From assembly GCA_944386165.1 (NCBI GenBank), contig CALXAA010000003.1, positions 1-64,000 on the forward strand: 64,000 nucleotides of DNA. Reading direction: 5' to 3'. Source of the stretch: an uncultured Clostridia bacterium (GTDB taxonomy: Bacteria; Bacillota; Clostridia; TANB77; CAG-508). The translations under genes were made by a program, and so were the position numbers. Below are positions 54,117 to 63,188 of this stretch, piece by piece; the first letter of the stretch is position 1; each line of letters opens with the position of its first letter. Under the pieces are notes generated by a model. That model was given only the letters and a program-made list of their open reading frames with translations, was not told the origin of the DNA and did not search any database.

Positions 54117-55310
54117 TTAAAAACCTATTATTTTATTGTATTCATTTATTGCAAAATTATCTGTCATGCCTGATATATAATAAATTATTGCTTTGCAAAA
54201 GTCTTTTTCGTTTTCAACATTTATTATAATGTCATTTTGAAATGTGTTATTTCTTTGTAAATTCCAATAATTTGATAGCCATTGCTCAAAACCTTCGAAA
54301 ACTGTTGGATATACCTTTTTCAGTTTTTCAAATTTTGCAATTGTGTTTTTTCCGTCATATGCACTTTTTAGTGTATTAAAAATTTCGTTTATTACAAGAT
54401 TAAAATATCTTCTTCCTGGTTTTATTCTTTCTGATAAATATATATTTTTATAATTAAATGCTTTTATTTCTTTTACTAAATTAAAGGTTTCTTCTGAAAA
54501 ACATAATCCACTTTCAGGAGAAGAATTTGTGCATAAATCTTGTACTAGATGATTAATTATTATTGTGTTGTTTATAACTTGTTTTGATTTTAATATTTGA
54601 GATAATTCTTCTAAATTTTCATCTAAAATTCCTATTGTAATTGCATCTTCTATGTCTCTTCCTAAGTATGAAATTTTATCAGCTACTTTTACTACACAGC
54701 CTTCCCAAGTGTATGGAGCAAATTGGTTTGGCATTGTATATTCTTTTAAATCTATATATTCTTCTCTTGGCTTTAATTTATTTTCGTCTATTTCTCCACA
54801 ATGTGATATAATTCCATCACGTACTGCATATGTTAAGTTTAAATTTTGTTTATTTTTATTTATGTCTTCTAAAAGTTCTATTTTATCTACATATTCTAGT
54901 CCATTTCTTTCATGCCAAAATGATTCTCCTATTTCTTTTTTTGAAATTTCTGATAATATTCTTTCTCCTTCATGTCCAAATGGGCTATGTCCTATATCAT
55001 GTGCTGTTGCTATTGCTTTTGTTAGTTCTGTGTTTAATCCTAAATATTTTGCTATTGTGTAACTTATAGATTCTACATGCATTACATGTTCTATTCTTGT
55101 ACAAATGTGGTCATTTTCTGGTGAGAAAAATACTTGAGTTTTGTGTTTTAGTCTTCTATATGCATTGCAATGTATTATTCTTGTGTAGTCTCTTTCAAAA
55201 TCTGAACGCAAATCGTTTTTTCTTTTATATATTTCTTTTTCTCTTTTTATCATGTTTTGCCATTTTGGATTGTTTTCATTTGCTGAATAATTTTTGAAAC
55301 TGTTTTCCAT
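54117..55310 (-). CDS. dgt: deoxyguanosinetriphosphate triphosphohydrolase-like protein
   Basis: A 397-residue HD-domain enzyme that removes triphosphate from dGTP or other dNTPs. It has RIIHCNAYRRLKHKTQVF, the HD ligands in TRIEHVMHVES and ATAHDIGHSPFGHEGE, and DISYLGRDIEDA-like VADKISYLGRDIEDAI. Length fits the family. It probably helps control dNTP levels or resist foreign DNA. AAAGGAG precedes the ATG. Confidence 0.88.
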   Translation of the reverse strand: MENSFKNYSANENNPKWQNMIKREKEIYKRKNDLRSDFERDYTRIIHCNAYRRLKHKTQVFFSPENDHICTRIEHVMHVESISYTIAKYLGLNTELTKAIATAHDIGHSPFGHEGERILSEISKKEIGESFWHERNGLEYVDKIELLEDINKNKQNLNLTYAVRDGIISHCGEIDENKLKPREEYIDLKEYTMPNQFAPYTWEGCVVKVADKISYLGRDIEDAITIGILDENLEELSQILKSKQVINNTIIINHLVQDLCTNSSPESGLCFSEETFNLVKEIKAFNYKNIYLSERIKPGRRYFNLVINEIFNTLKSAYDGKNTIAKFEKLKKVYPTVFEGFEQWLSNYWNLQRNNTFQNDIIINVENEKDFCKAIIYYISGMTDNFAINEYNKIIGF

Positions 55311-55356
55311 AAATTTTCACTCCTTTTTATATTTCCGTACTTTTATCTACTTTTGT

Positions 55357-55385
55357 ATTTTATCACATTGTTTATTTAAACTCAA
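55357..55385 (-). promoter_or_regulatory. dgt promoter
   Basis: TTGAGT (55380-55385) and TAAAAT (55357-55362) on the minus strand are 17 bp apart. Confidence 0.55.
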
Positions 55386-55398
55386 TATTATTGAATAG

Positions 55399-55443
55399 AA
55401 AAAGCTCTCTGGCTAGGTATTAACCTTGCTAGAGAGCCTTTTT
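55399..55443 (-). terminator. lemA terminator
   Basis: A long stem, AAAAAGCTCTCTGGCTAGG with CCTTGCTAGAGAGCCTTTTT, 16 bp past the stop at 55459 and T-rich on both sides. Confidence 0.85.
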
Positions 55444-55458
55444 GACTATTTAAGTTCT

Positions 55459-56088
55459 TTATTCTTCCACATTAACTAAGTTTATGCTACTTTCTTGTCC
55501 ATCTGCTTGGAAATATTCTATCTCTTTAAAACCTAATACTGGTGCTAAAAGATTTCCTGGAAAGCAATTTATGTTTCTGTTGTATTCATATACAGCCATA
55601 TTATATTTTTCTCTGGCTTCAGAAATTTTATTTACTCTCTCTTGCAGTTGGTTCATGACTTCAACATAATTTCCATCTTCTTTTACTTCCTGATTGGATT
55701 CTGCTACGGCAATTAGTTCATTTACTGCCGTTGTAAGATTGTCATTAGCTTCTCCAATCTTTTCTAAGCTGTATCCAGAATTTAATATTTCTGCAAGAGT
55801 CTCATGAGCATTTAAAACTTCTTTAAATGTTTGGCCTTGGCTAGTATGTGACTCTACAATTTCTACTAAGTTTGGAATGAGCTCAAGTCTTTTTTGCATT
55901 GTTGCCTCAAGATTGGCTTCTGCAAGTGTTACATTTTCCTGCAAATTGACCAAGTTGTTATAGGCAAATATAAATGTTCCTGAAATCGTAAAAAATACAA
56001 ATGCCATAATAATGGCAAATACTATAAGGGCTATGCTAAATATCCGAAGAAATTTGTCCCCTCTGTTTTCATAATAATGTTTGGCCAT
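55459..56088 (-). CDS. lemA: LemA family protein
   Basis: A 209-residue membrane-anchored protein. One N-terminal helix (about 15-42) is followed by the LemA helical domain: YNNLVNLQENVTLAEANLEATMQKRLELIPNLVEIVESH, then EAREKYNMAVYEYNRNINCFPGNLLAPVLGFKEIEYF. Function is unknown; LemA often occurs with DUF2207 or TPM-domain membrane proteins, and a DUF2207 gene starts 7 kb away. GGAGG lies 11 bases before the ATG. It has its own promoter and terminator and higher-GC codon use, and shares a promoter core with the 34826 gene. Confidence 0.9.
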   Translation of the reverse strand: MAKHYYENRGDKFLRIFSIALIVFAIIMAFVFFTISGTFIFAYNNLVNLQENVTLAEANLEATMQKRLELIPNLVEIVESHTSQGQTFKEVLNAHETLAEILNSGYSLEKIGEANDNLTTAVNELIAVAESNQEVKEDGNYVEVMNQLQERVNKISEAREKYNMAVYEYNRNINCFPGNLLAPVLGFKEIEYFQADGQESSINLVNVEE

Positions 56089-56210
56089 AATGTTATTTAC
56101 CTCCGTGCTTTTTTTATGAATTTTGCATTGGTGGATTTTGAACTAAAAACTCAAATAATCAATCTCCTTTCAACTGTGAATAAGATTTTGCATAAAAATG
56201 CTCAAATTAC

Positions 56211-56239
56211 ATTATAACACAATTTTACATAATGTTCAA
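56211..56239 (-). promoter_or_regulatory. lemA promoter
   Basis: TTGAAC (56234-56239) and TATAAT (56211-56216) on the minus strand are 17 bp apart. The spacer and -10 match those of the 34826 gene at 22 of 23 bases. The leader is about 120 nt and contains a second, unused-looking AAAGGAG. Confidence 0.75.
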
Positions 56240-56256
56240 GTGGTCAATGTGGACGG

Positions 56257-56632
56257 CAGTAATGAGGAATAAATTTTAAATTTTTAAAATTATTTCTCAT
56301 CATTCTTAATTTCTAAGATTTTTAAGAATTTTTTTAGAGTATCTTCTGTAATTTTCACATAAAATCCTTTTCTATTCTCCATCTCTGCCTTCCAAAATTT
56401 ATGATTTCTTTACTATTTCTCGCCGTTATTTTAAAAGATACTATCCACATATATTCTTTTCCTTCATTATGCACTCTTTTTAAGCAATGCTTACAATGTC
56501 TTTTTTTAAACTTCATCATATTGGTTCCATCTATTCTTTGTTACAATCTTTTTTCTTTATTGTATCAAATGATGGCTTTTCATTCTACTTTTCTACTTTT
56601 TTATTGCGAAAAATTTTTATTCCTCATTACTG
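56257..56632. mobile_element. 376-bp deletion remnant of a transposon with terminal inverted repeats
   Basis: CAGTAATGAGGAATAAA (56257-56273) recurs inverted at 56616-56632, 17 of 17. Inside, on the minus strand, is a 54-codon fragment of a DDE-type transposase with its middle missing. No target-site duplication was evident. Confidence 0.7.
56355..56519 (-). pseudogene. internally deleted transposase fragment
   Basis: A 54-residue frame. RHCKHCLKRV resembles the N-terminal Cys motif of a clostridial DDE transposase family, joined directly to EYMWIVSFKITARNSKEI and GRQRWRIEKDF, which resembles its C-terminal GRxRWxIEN block. The several hundred residues between are gone, and the frame ends at once. 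Confidence 0.6.
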
Positions 56633-56664
56633 TTAAATTATATTTTGCAAATTTTAGCAATTTA

Positions 56665-57744
56665 TTAATTTGATGGAAATTCTTCACCTTTTTCATTATC
56701 TTCCATATCTTTATTTAGTTGTAAAATTGGTTCACCTTGTTTTTTTTGACTTTTAGCATGATTAAATGCTGTAGCAATTCCGCTAAGTAAAACAAATAAG
56801 TAGAAATTAATTCCCCTATTTAGTAAAACTGCTGTACTCATTATTGTTTCTGGATAAACAGCTCTAAATATTTCTGTATAAGCACCTTCTGTTACTCCTA
56901 CAGATCCTGGAGATGGTATTCCAGATACTGTTGCAAATAAAATTGATTGCATTGAAATTATTTTAAACATTCCATATTCTGAAAATCCTAATGCTCTATA
57001 TGTCCAATAAGTTACACTATAATAAATTAGAAATTGTACTACTGTTGTTAATAATATTTTGATAATTAGTAATTTATTGTTTTTAATATATACTGCTCCT
57101 TCTTGATATTTTTTTAATTCTGCTTCGAATTTTTCTTTCTTTTCTTCTATGTTTTTAACTTTAAAGAATTTTAGTATTTTTATTGCAACTTTAATTAACC
57201 ATTCTGATAGTCTTTTTGAAAATATTCCTATTATAAGTAGTGCAAGTGCACTTAAGTTTAAACTTATTCCTACTACAAATAAAATTTTTAGTAATGTGTT
57301 TAAGGTTTGATAGTTAAATATTAGGCTTATAAATGCTATACCTAATGTTGATATTTGCATACTTGCTAAATTTAATAACAATGCTAGTGTTGAATGTGAA
57401 ACAGCAATTCCGTCTTTGTGCATATAATATATTTGCATTGGTTGCCCTCCACTTGCTGCTGGTGTTACTGCACTAAAGAAAAATCCTATTAATGCATATT
57501 TGAAATTTTTAAAAAAAGTTGATTTTTCATTTAATTTTTTTAGTGTTCTTCCTATATTTACAGCTTCCAGTGCTAAATATATAAACATACATGCTATTCC
57601 TAATACTACAAATTCTATTTTTGCAGATAACATAATTTTAATTATATCGATTGGGCTTTGGTCTTTTAATAATATATAAAAAGTTAATAATATTAGTAAA
57701 ATAAATATAGTTGAGTTTAATATAAATTTTTTACTATTTTTCAT
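56665..57744 (-). CDS. lysylphosphatidylglycerol synthase TM-region (flippase-like) protein
   Basis: A 359-residue membrane protein of the PF03706/UPF0104 family with about eight helices. Diagnostic parts are FFSAVTPAASGGQPMQIYYM, ISMQSILFATVSGIPSPGSVGVTEGAY and the LNRGINFYLFVLLSG helix. The C-terminal lysyl-transferase domain of MprF is absent, so lipid translocation without aminoacylation is the likely role. The tail is acidic. Confidence 0.85.
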   Translation of the reverse strand: MKNSKKFILNSTIFILLILLTFYILLKDQSPIDIIKIMLSAKIEFVVLGIACMFIYLALEAVNIGRTLKKLNEKSTFFKNFKYALIGFFFSAVTPAASGGQPMQIYYMHKDGIAVSHSTLALLLNLASMQISTLGIAFISLIFNYQTLNTLLKILFVVGISLNLSALALLIIGIFSKRLSEWLIKVAIKILKFFKVKNIEEKKEKFEAELKKYQEGAVYIKNNKLLIIKILLTTVVQFLIYYSVTYWTYRALGFSEYGMFKIISMQSILFATVSGIPSPGSVGVTEGAYTEIFRAVYPETIMSTAVLLNRGINFYLFVLLSGIATAFNHAKSQKKQGEPILQLNKDMEDNEKGEEFPSN

Positions 57745-57824
57745 CTTCCAAACATTCCTTTAAGTTTTTTTATATGTTATCATATTAGAAAAGGTTTATC
57801 AACAACAATTTTATTAATTTTTCT

Positions 57825-58118
57825 TTAATTCCTTTTATTGTTTTCATTCATTAATTCATTTAATTCTAACATTTCTTTAATGCCTTCTCTTTGTTTTTCA
57901 TCTGCTATATATTTAATATATAATTTTATAAAGATTTCACAAGCTTCTGTACTTATATTTTGTTCAGAAAAATCTTTATTTTTATCAAATGTAAAATCAT
58001 AATCTTCATCTTTTCCTAAGATTAGTTTGCTAATTTCTTCTCTTGGAATTTTAAAATAATGTTTTATTGGTATATGTTTTAGTATTTCTAATACTTCATT
58101 ATATGACTTTTTACTCAT
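57825..58118 (-). CDS. small conserved-looking hypothetical protein
   Basis: A 97-residue protein. It opens SYNEVLEILKHIPIKHYFKIPREEIS, followed by the acidic DKNKDFSEQNIS and a helical C-terminal half ending in poly-Asn/Lys. No signal peptide or metal motif. The pattern recurs in clostridial genomes as an uncharacterised small family, from memory only. It lies 35 bp downstream of the HEPN-motif gene and could be co-transcribed with it. Confidence 0.6.
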   Translation of the reverse strand: MSKKSYNEVLEILKHIPIKHYFKIPREEISKLILGKDEDYDFTFDKNKDFSEQNISTEACEIFIKLYIKYIADEKQREGIKEMLELNELMNENNKRN

Positions 58119-58153
58119 ATTTTCTTAATCCTTCCACTAATAATTTAGATTTT

Positions 58154-59878
58154 TTATCTACCATCATCATTAGGTTTTGGTCGTGATTTAGATCTATTAT
58201 TTTGTTGTTTTTGTGATTTTGAAGTATTATTATTTTGTAAGTCTGATGTTTTAATTTTTCTATGTACTAATGAATCTTTTAAAGCTTCTATTTCTATATT
58301 ATGTCCTTCTGTTGACAAATTAATTCCTTCATTTATTTTTTCTCTGAAATTTTCAATAACTTTTATAAGGTTTTTTGCAGAAATTTGTACTTCAAAGTCT
58401 CTTTCTCTACTAATTGGATAATATGTTGGAAATGAAAACATAATTTCATCCACATTTCTTGTATTGTAATATTTGCTGTAATCAATTTCATACCATCCAT
58501 GTGCTATACAATCTCTTATGTGTCTAAAAAAGTTAGAACTATCATTAACTTCATTCCCATATCTTGAAATAAGTTTCTTTATTTTTTCTTTCTTTTTTGG
58601 ATTAGTTTCTTTTTCATACTCTTCTTGCAAATTTCTTTTTTTAATATGTTCTCTTCCTTCTTCTTTAAATATTGTTTTAAATCCTGATGTGTCAATATTC
58701 ATATAATCACAAATTGGTTGTTCTCTTCCTTTGTCTACTTCTCTTACATAATTAAATATGTAATATGATAATGACATGATAATATCTGAATATACAAAAG
58801 GCTTTTTAGCAGATAATAAACTTAGCATTGTTTTGATTGATTGTTTATATTCGTCACTGCTAATATCTTCACCTAGATCTAATTTTTCTGGCGAAATGCC
58901 TTTTTTTACATTTTCGTCTTTTTTGGCATCTAGAAAGTTTTGAAAGTCTGATATTTGTTGAGAATAATTCTCTTGTTCTCTATTTTGTATGTCTTTATCA
59001 CTAATATATTCTTGCATCTCAGAATTGTTAAAATATAAGTTTAGTTGGATAAGCAAAAAGCCAAATAATTGTAAATCGCATTTTTCTTTAATTGGTTTAT
59101 AAACTTTTATATCATCTTCTTTTTCAGCAGTGCAGTTTATCATATCTGAAAGCATTGTATTTATTGATAAGCTTTCTATTTCTTGATCTTTTTTGTTTGT
59201 GCTAGAGGTTTTAAATTTGTCTATTCCCATTTTATCAATCCATTTTTTTAATGTTGCTATTCTTTTTTCATTTAGTCCTTGATTATTGATTTTAAAACTT
59301 CTAACAAATTTATTTATTGCTTTCTTTTTGTCTGGAATGTCTAAACAGGTACTGTCATAACTTAAAATTCCTACATTTTTATATTGGCAAAAGTTATTGT
59401 ACCAACTTGTGTATTTATCTGCAATTTCAACAAAGTCTTCAAACTTTATTGCTCCTTTTAATTTTCCGTTGTTTAAGTATAAATATGCATTTTCTCCATC
59501 TTTACTAAATCTGATTTCATACATTGAGTGTGCTAGGCTATTTCGTAATTGCCTAATTTTATAATTTTCTGAAGTTGTTTGATTTTCAGGAACTTGAAAA
59601 CCTCTTAATAAACTATTACCTTGGAAAAATTTATCAATTTCGTTATTTACTGCTGTAACATTGTGGAATTGTTCTTCTATTTGTATAATTCTTAATGTTT
59701 CTGAAGATATATTGGCTCTAAAAAATGCTATTAATTCATTTTCTGTTGGTTCTTTTGCTTCACTTCTTAGTTCTTCAATATTAATATTATTTCTTAATTT
59801 ATTTTTTGTGAAATTTAGCATTCTCTCAAAAAATTGCATTACTTCATCAAAATCACTGATTTTATCTAATGCAGTCAT
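58154..59878 (-). CDS. hypothetical protein with two HEPN-type R-X4-H motifs
   Basis: A 574-residue, mostly helical protein. Two segments match the HEPN ribonuclease signature: IRQLRNSLAHSMYEIRF (Arg112, His117) and FRHIRDCIAHGWYEIDY (Arg455, His460). Both have a hydrophobic helix before and an aromatic-acidic end after, so they look like a duplicated domain. The middle (about 170-400) is unassigned, and the tail (about 540-574) is disordered, rich in Ser, Asn, Gln and Lys. Cas13 has two HEPN domains of R-X4-H type, as do some abortive-infection RNases, but no CRISPR array or Cas gene is present and the protein is much smaller than Cas13. GGAGG lies six bases before the ATG at 59878. RNase activity is inferred. 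Confidence 0.6.
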   Translation of the reverse strand: MTALDKISDFDEVMQFFERMLNFTKNKLRNNINIEELRSEAKEPTENELIAFFRANISSETLRIIQIEEQFHNVTAVNNEIDKFFQGNSLLRGFQVPENQTTSENYKIRQLRNSLAHSMYEIRFSKDGENAYLYLNNGKLKGAIKFEDFVEIADKYTSWYNNFCQYKNVGILSYDSTCLDIPDKKKAINKFVRSFKINNQGLNEKRIATLKKWIDKMGIDKFKTSSTNKKDQEIESLSINTMLSDMINCTAEKEDDIKVYKPIKEKCDLQLFGFLLIQLNLYFNNSEMQEYISDKDIQNREQENYSQQISDFQNFLDAKKDENVKKGISPEKLDLGEDISSDEYKQSIKTMLSLLSAKKPFVYSDIIMSLSYYIFNYVREVDKGREQPICDYMNIDTSGFKTIFKEEGREHIKKRNLQEEYEKETNPKKKEKIKKLISRYGNEVNDSSNFFRHIRDCIAHGWYEIDYSKYYNTRNVDEIMFSFPTYYPISRERDFEVQISAKNLIKVIENFREKINEGINLSTEGHNIEIEALKDSLVHRKIKTSDLQNNNTSKSQKQQNNRSKSRPKPNDDGR

Positions 59879-59923
59879 ATTTTTCCTCCGTTTTTCTATA
59901 TTCATATGTGTATTTTTATTTTT

Positions 59924-60535
59924 TTAGAGTTTTTTATTAAAATATACTATTGTTTCATTTAACAATTCATTTAGTATTTTTTCTGTTAAAATTTTATATT
60001 TATTGTTTGATTTTTGTTGTTCTTTCAAAAATTTTTCTACTTTTTTTATGTCTTCTTCATTTATTGAAACTCTGTCTATTTCTTTTGCTTTTTGTACTAG
60101 TTCTTGTGTATAAATAAATTGTGGTTTGTTCTCTATAAATAAGTCATTATACGCTTTAAAATCGTCTTGTTTTATTTTTCTTTTTTCTGCATGTGATAGT
60201 CCTTGTAATTTTTCATGATTTTCATAGTTTGTGTAAAAGTAATTGTTCCAGGTGTAATCTGTGTATAAGTGTATATATACCCCTAATATTAGTGGGTCTT
60301 CATAAATTTTGTTTTTATATCTATTTTCAAAATTAATATATGATGGGGTATTTATTTCATCTTGATAATGTGTATATTTATGGTCTAACTTTTTGGAAAT
60401 GTCTGTTACTATATAACAGTTGTTTATGTCTGGCAATATACTTCCTAAATTAAATTCTTCTAGTTCTTTTCCTGTATAGTTTTGTTTTTGATTTATTCTT
60501 TTTGCTATTTCTAAATGTACTTTCCAGTTTGGCAT
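59924..60535 (-). CDS. zinc-dependent phospholipase C-like hydrolase, putative
   Basis: A 203-residue protein resembling the Zn-dependent phospholipase C/S1-P1 nuclease fold. It has MPNWKVHLEIAKRI with an early His, LGSILPDI with an Asp, HKYTHYQ, and GVYIHLYTDYTWN with His and Asp spaced like metal ligands. No signal peptide is visible, so it would act in the cytoplasm. It lies 45 bp upstream of the HEPN-motif gene. Assignment is moderate. Confidence 0.55.
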   Translation of the reverse strand: MPNWKVHLEIAKRINQKQNYTGKELEEFNLGSILPDINNCYIVTDISKKLDHKYTHYQDEINTPSYINFENRYKNKIYEDPLILGVYIHLYTDYTWNNYFYTNYENHEKLQGLSHAEKRKIKQDDFKAYNDLFIENKPQFIYTQELVQKAKEIDRVSINEEDIKKVEKFLKEQQKSNNKYKILTEKILNELLNETIVYFNKKL

Positions 60536-60628
60536 TTGTTTTTCTCCTATTTCTTTATTCTATATTAATATACCATATTATTCGAAAGATGTCTATATTT
60601 GTTTAAAAAAACAAAAGAAGAAAGATTT

Positions 60629-62131
60629 TTATCTTCCTTCTTCAATTTCTGCTTCTAAATTAGTGCTTTCTGCTTGTTTTGCTTCTTTTATTAGTGTTTG
60701 TAAAATGTCTTTGTTTGATTCACTTATTTTTCCTGAATTATCATTAATGATATTGTAAAATATTTCTTTTGCTTCTGGTGATAAATAGTTAATTAATGTT
60801 TTTAGTCTTGAAATTGTCATTTGATTTTCTATTTTTTCAATTGTTGTATCATCTGTTACCCATCCATAAATTTTTTCTTTGTCTTCATCAATACAATTAA
60901 TGTGATAAGAAAATGTTCCATTTGGATGTTTTTCCTTAATTTCATTTATATTTAGTCCATCAGAGACTTTATAGTGTTTGAAACCATTTTCATCAATTAC
61001 ATCAACATCTGATATATATAATTTGTCTTCAGCTTTTATGTTTCCATGAGCTCCTGTTCCATCAGGACTTTCCCAATAAGTTCCTTCTGTTAAGCTAAAT
61101 GTTGTGTTGTTTCCTATATTAAGATCAACTATTTCTTTTAATGTTTCTTTTAGGTTTACTTGTAATTCATTATTTTCTTTTTCGACAAAAATCTCTTTGC
61201 TCATATTTTTTGCTTCATAATTTATAGATTGACTATTATTGTTTGTATTTGTTTTTGTTTGGCTTTCTGGTTGCGCTGTTTGAGCTATATTAGGTGTTAA
61301 CATTGATGCAACTCCAACTGTCATTAATGTTAATGCTCCTACTCTTGCTAGTTTTTGTTTTATTTTTTTATGTATTTTTGGTTCTTGTGCTTTTTTTCTT
61401 AAATCATTTATTAGTCCTTTTGCTGATTTAAATGTCTTATTTTCTTTTAATTTGTTTTGTATGCTATTTATTCGATCATTTAATGTAAGTTTTGGAGATG
61501 TTTCTTGAAGTTCTTCTGCTGTTTGTAATTCTTCTTCTTCATATATGTATGGTTCTTCTTCTTTTCTGTTTAAAAAAGAAATTTTTGATATTCTTCTGTT
61601 TTTTATGGCTGATTTTATTGCTCTTATTTTATCAAAAAAACCTCTTCCCAAAATATTAATTCCACTCAAATCATAGTTTAAAAGAATGCCACTATTTTCA
61701 AGTTCAACTCTTTTTACTAATTCTAATCTTTTTTTATAATCTCTATTTTTTTCATACATTTGTCTTTCAAGATTTATTGTCATAATCTTCGCATATTCAT
61801 TATCTTTTCTTTCACCATTAATTTTCATTGATTCAAATTGATATAATACATTCATAATACTAAGGTCAATGTTTTTGCAAATATTTTTCCACATATTTGT
61901 GCTATCTTCTTTTATTATACCTTCATCTAATAAATTATAATATATATCTTTATATACCTCTTTTTTATGTGGTACTTTGACAATTTCTGCATATCGGCCA
62001 TTTGATTGGATTCCTCTAAATGGATAAACTTTTTTGTTTATTGGATTGTCTAAATCTTCTACTATAATTTTTCTTTCACCAACTTTTACTGTAACTGATA
62101 TTTTATTTGTTTTTTTGGAACTATTTTTCAT
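60629..62131 (-). CDS. hypothetical bitopic membrane protein
   Basis: A 500-residue protein with a single membrane helix near 262-279 (VGALTLMTVGVASML), preceded by a strongly basic segment. The N-terminal 255 residues are cytoplasmic and charged; a Glu-rich stretch lies at 190-210. The exported C-terminal part starts with an Asn/Gln/Thr linker, then a possible beta domain (about 345-440, with SPDGTGAHGNI and YGWVTDD resembling SH3-like folds), then helices. No family recognised. Confidence 0.55.
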   Translation of the reverse strand: MKNSSKKTNKISVTVKVGERKIIVEDLDNPINKKVYPFRGIQSNGRYAEIVKVPHKKEVYKDIYYNLLDEGIIKEDSTNMWKNICKNIDLSIMNVLYQFESMKINGERKDNEYAKIMTINLERQMYEKNRDYKKRLELVKRVELENSGILLNYDLSGINILGRGFFDKIRAIKSAIKNRRISKISFLNRKEEEPYIYEEEELQTAEELQETSPKLTLNDRINSIQNKLKENKTFKSAKGLINDLRKKAQEPKIHKKIKQKLARVGALTLMTVGVASMLTPNIAQTAQPESQTKTNTNNNSQSINYEAKNMSKEIFVEKENNELQVNLKETLKEIVDLNIGNNTTFSLTEGTYWESPDGTGAHGNIKAEDKLYISDVDVIDENGFKHYKVSDGLNINEIKEKHPNGTFSYHINCIDEDKEKIYGWVTDDTTIEKIENQMTISRLKTLINYLSPEAKEIFYNIINDNSGKISESNKDILQTLIKEAKQAESTNLEAEIEEGR

Positions 62132-62216
62132 TTTTATTTCCTTCCTTTTACATTTTTCTACAAAAAACTCTTTTACTATTATAGCACTTTTGAATTATTA
62201 TGTCAACTTTTTTGTG

Positions 62217-63188
62217 TTAAACTAGTTTTTCATAATCTAGTAATTCTATTTTATTTGATATAAATTCAGAATTTGTATCTATATCTTTTGATAAATCTGT
62301 TGATAAATATTTTTTATTATCATCAGCAAAAACCGTAACCACTGCATCTTTTATTTTGTCTGCAAGTAATACACTTCCTATAAAGTTTGCTCCTGATGAA
62401 ATTCCAACTCCTATTCCTAAATCTTTTGCTATTTTTCTAGACATATTAATTGAATCATCATCATTTACTAAAATTATTTTGTCTATTTTATTTTTATTTA
62501 CTAATTCTGGAATAAAATCATCTCCTATTCCTTCTATTTTATGATTTCCTAGTATTTTTCCTCCATGTAACAAAGGCATTTTATCTGGTTCAATAGCAGT
62601 TATATACATATCTTTATTTTTTTCTTTTAGTTTTTCTCCTACTCCCATTAATGTTCCACCAGTGCCTACTCCAGATACAAATCCTCCTATTTTTTCAGGA
62701 ATTTGAGATAGAATTTCTTCTCCTGTTGTTTCGAAATGCGCTAAATAATTATCTTTATTTGCAAATTGATTAGCACAAAAACCATTTATTTCTTTTGCTA
62801 ATTTTTTGGATTCTTCTACACATCTTATAAATCCTCCTTCTTCTTTAGAATATAAAATTACTTTAGCTCCATATCCTTTCATTAAATCTATTCTTTCTTT
62901 ACTTGCCCAATCAGGCATAAATATATAAACTGGATGTTTATAGTAACTTCCTATAGCAGATAATGCAATTCCTGTATTTCCACTTGTTGCCTCTATTATT
63001 GGCATTCCTTCTTTTAATATACCTCTTTTTTTAGCATTATTTATTATGTAAAATGCTACTCTATCTTTTATGCTCCCAGTTAAATTAAAAAATTCTAATT
63101 TGGTAAAAATACTTTTCTTCTTTCCATTATATTTATAATTTATTTTTATCATTGGTGTATTACCTATAATATCATTTTTTTCAAACAT
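62217..63188 (-). CDS. cysK: cysteine synthase-family PLP enzyme
   Basis: A 323-residue fold-type II PLP enzyme. The PLP lysine is in NLTGSIKDRVAFY. The substrate loop is EATSGNTGIAL, the phosphate-binding loop GVGTGGTLMGVG, and ISSGANFIGS binds the PLP ring. It most resembles O-acetylserine sulfhydrylase; the C-terminal residues do not distinguish it from cystathionine beta-synthase-like paralogues. No cysE or sulfate genes are nearby. AAGGAGG precedes the ATG. Confidence 0.82.
   Translation of the reverse strand: MFEKNDIIGNTPMIKINYKYNGKKKSIFTKLEFFNLTGSIKDRVAFYIINNAKKRGILKEGMPIIEATSGNTGIALSAIGSYYKHPVYIFMPDWASKERIDLMKGYGAKVILYSKEEGGFIRCVEESKKLAKEINGFCANQFANKDNYLAHFETTGEEILSQIPEKIGGFVSGVGTGGTLMGVGEKLKEKNKDMYITAIEPDKMPLLHGGKILGNHKIEGIGDDFIPELVNKNKIDKIILVNDDDSINMSRKIAKDLGIGVGISSGANFIGSVLLADKIKDAVVTVFADDNKKYLSTDLSKDIDTNSEFISNKIELLDYEKLV

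Noticed and set aside
56401-56673. 90-codon plus-strand hydrophobic frame
   Set aside because: It is antisense to the transposase remnant and crosses its right terminal repeat.
58154-59878. Cas13
   Set aside because: The two R-X4-H motifs fit, but the protein is about half the size, and no array or adaptation gene is present.
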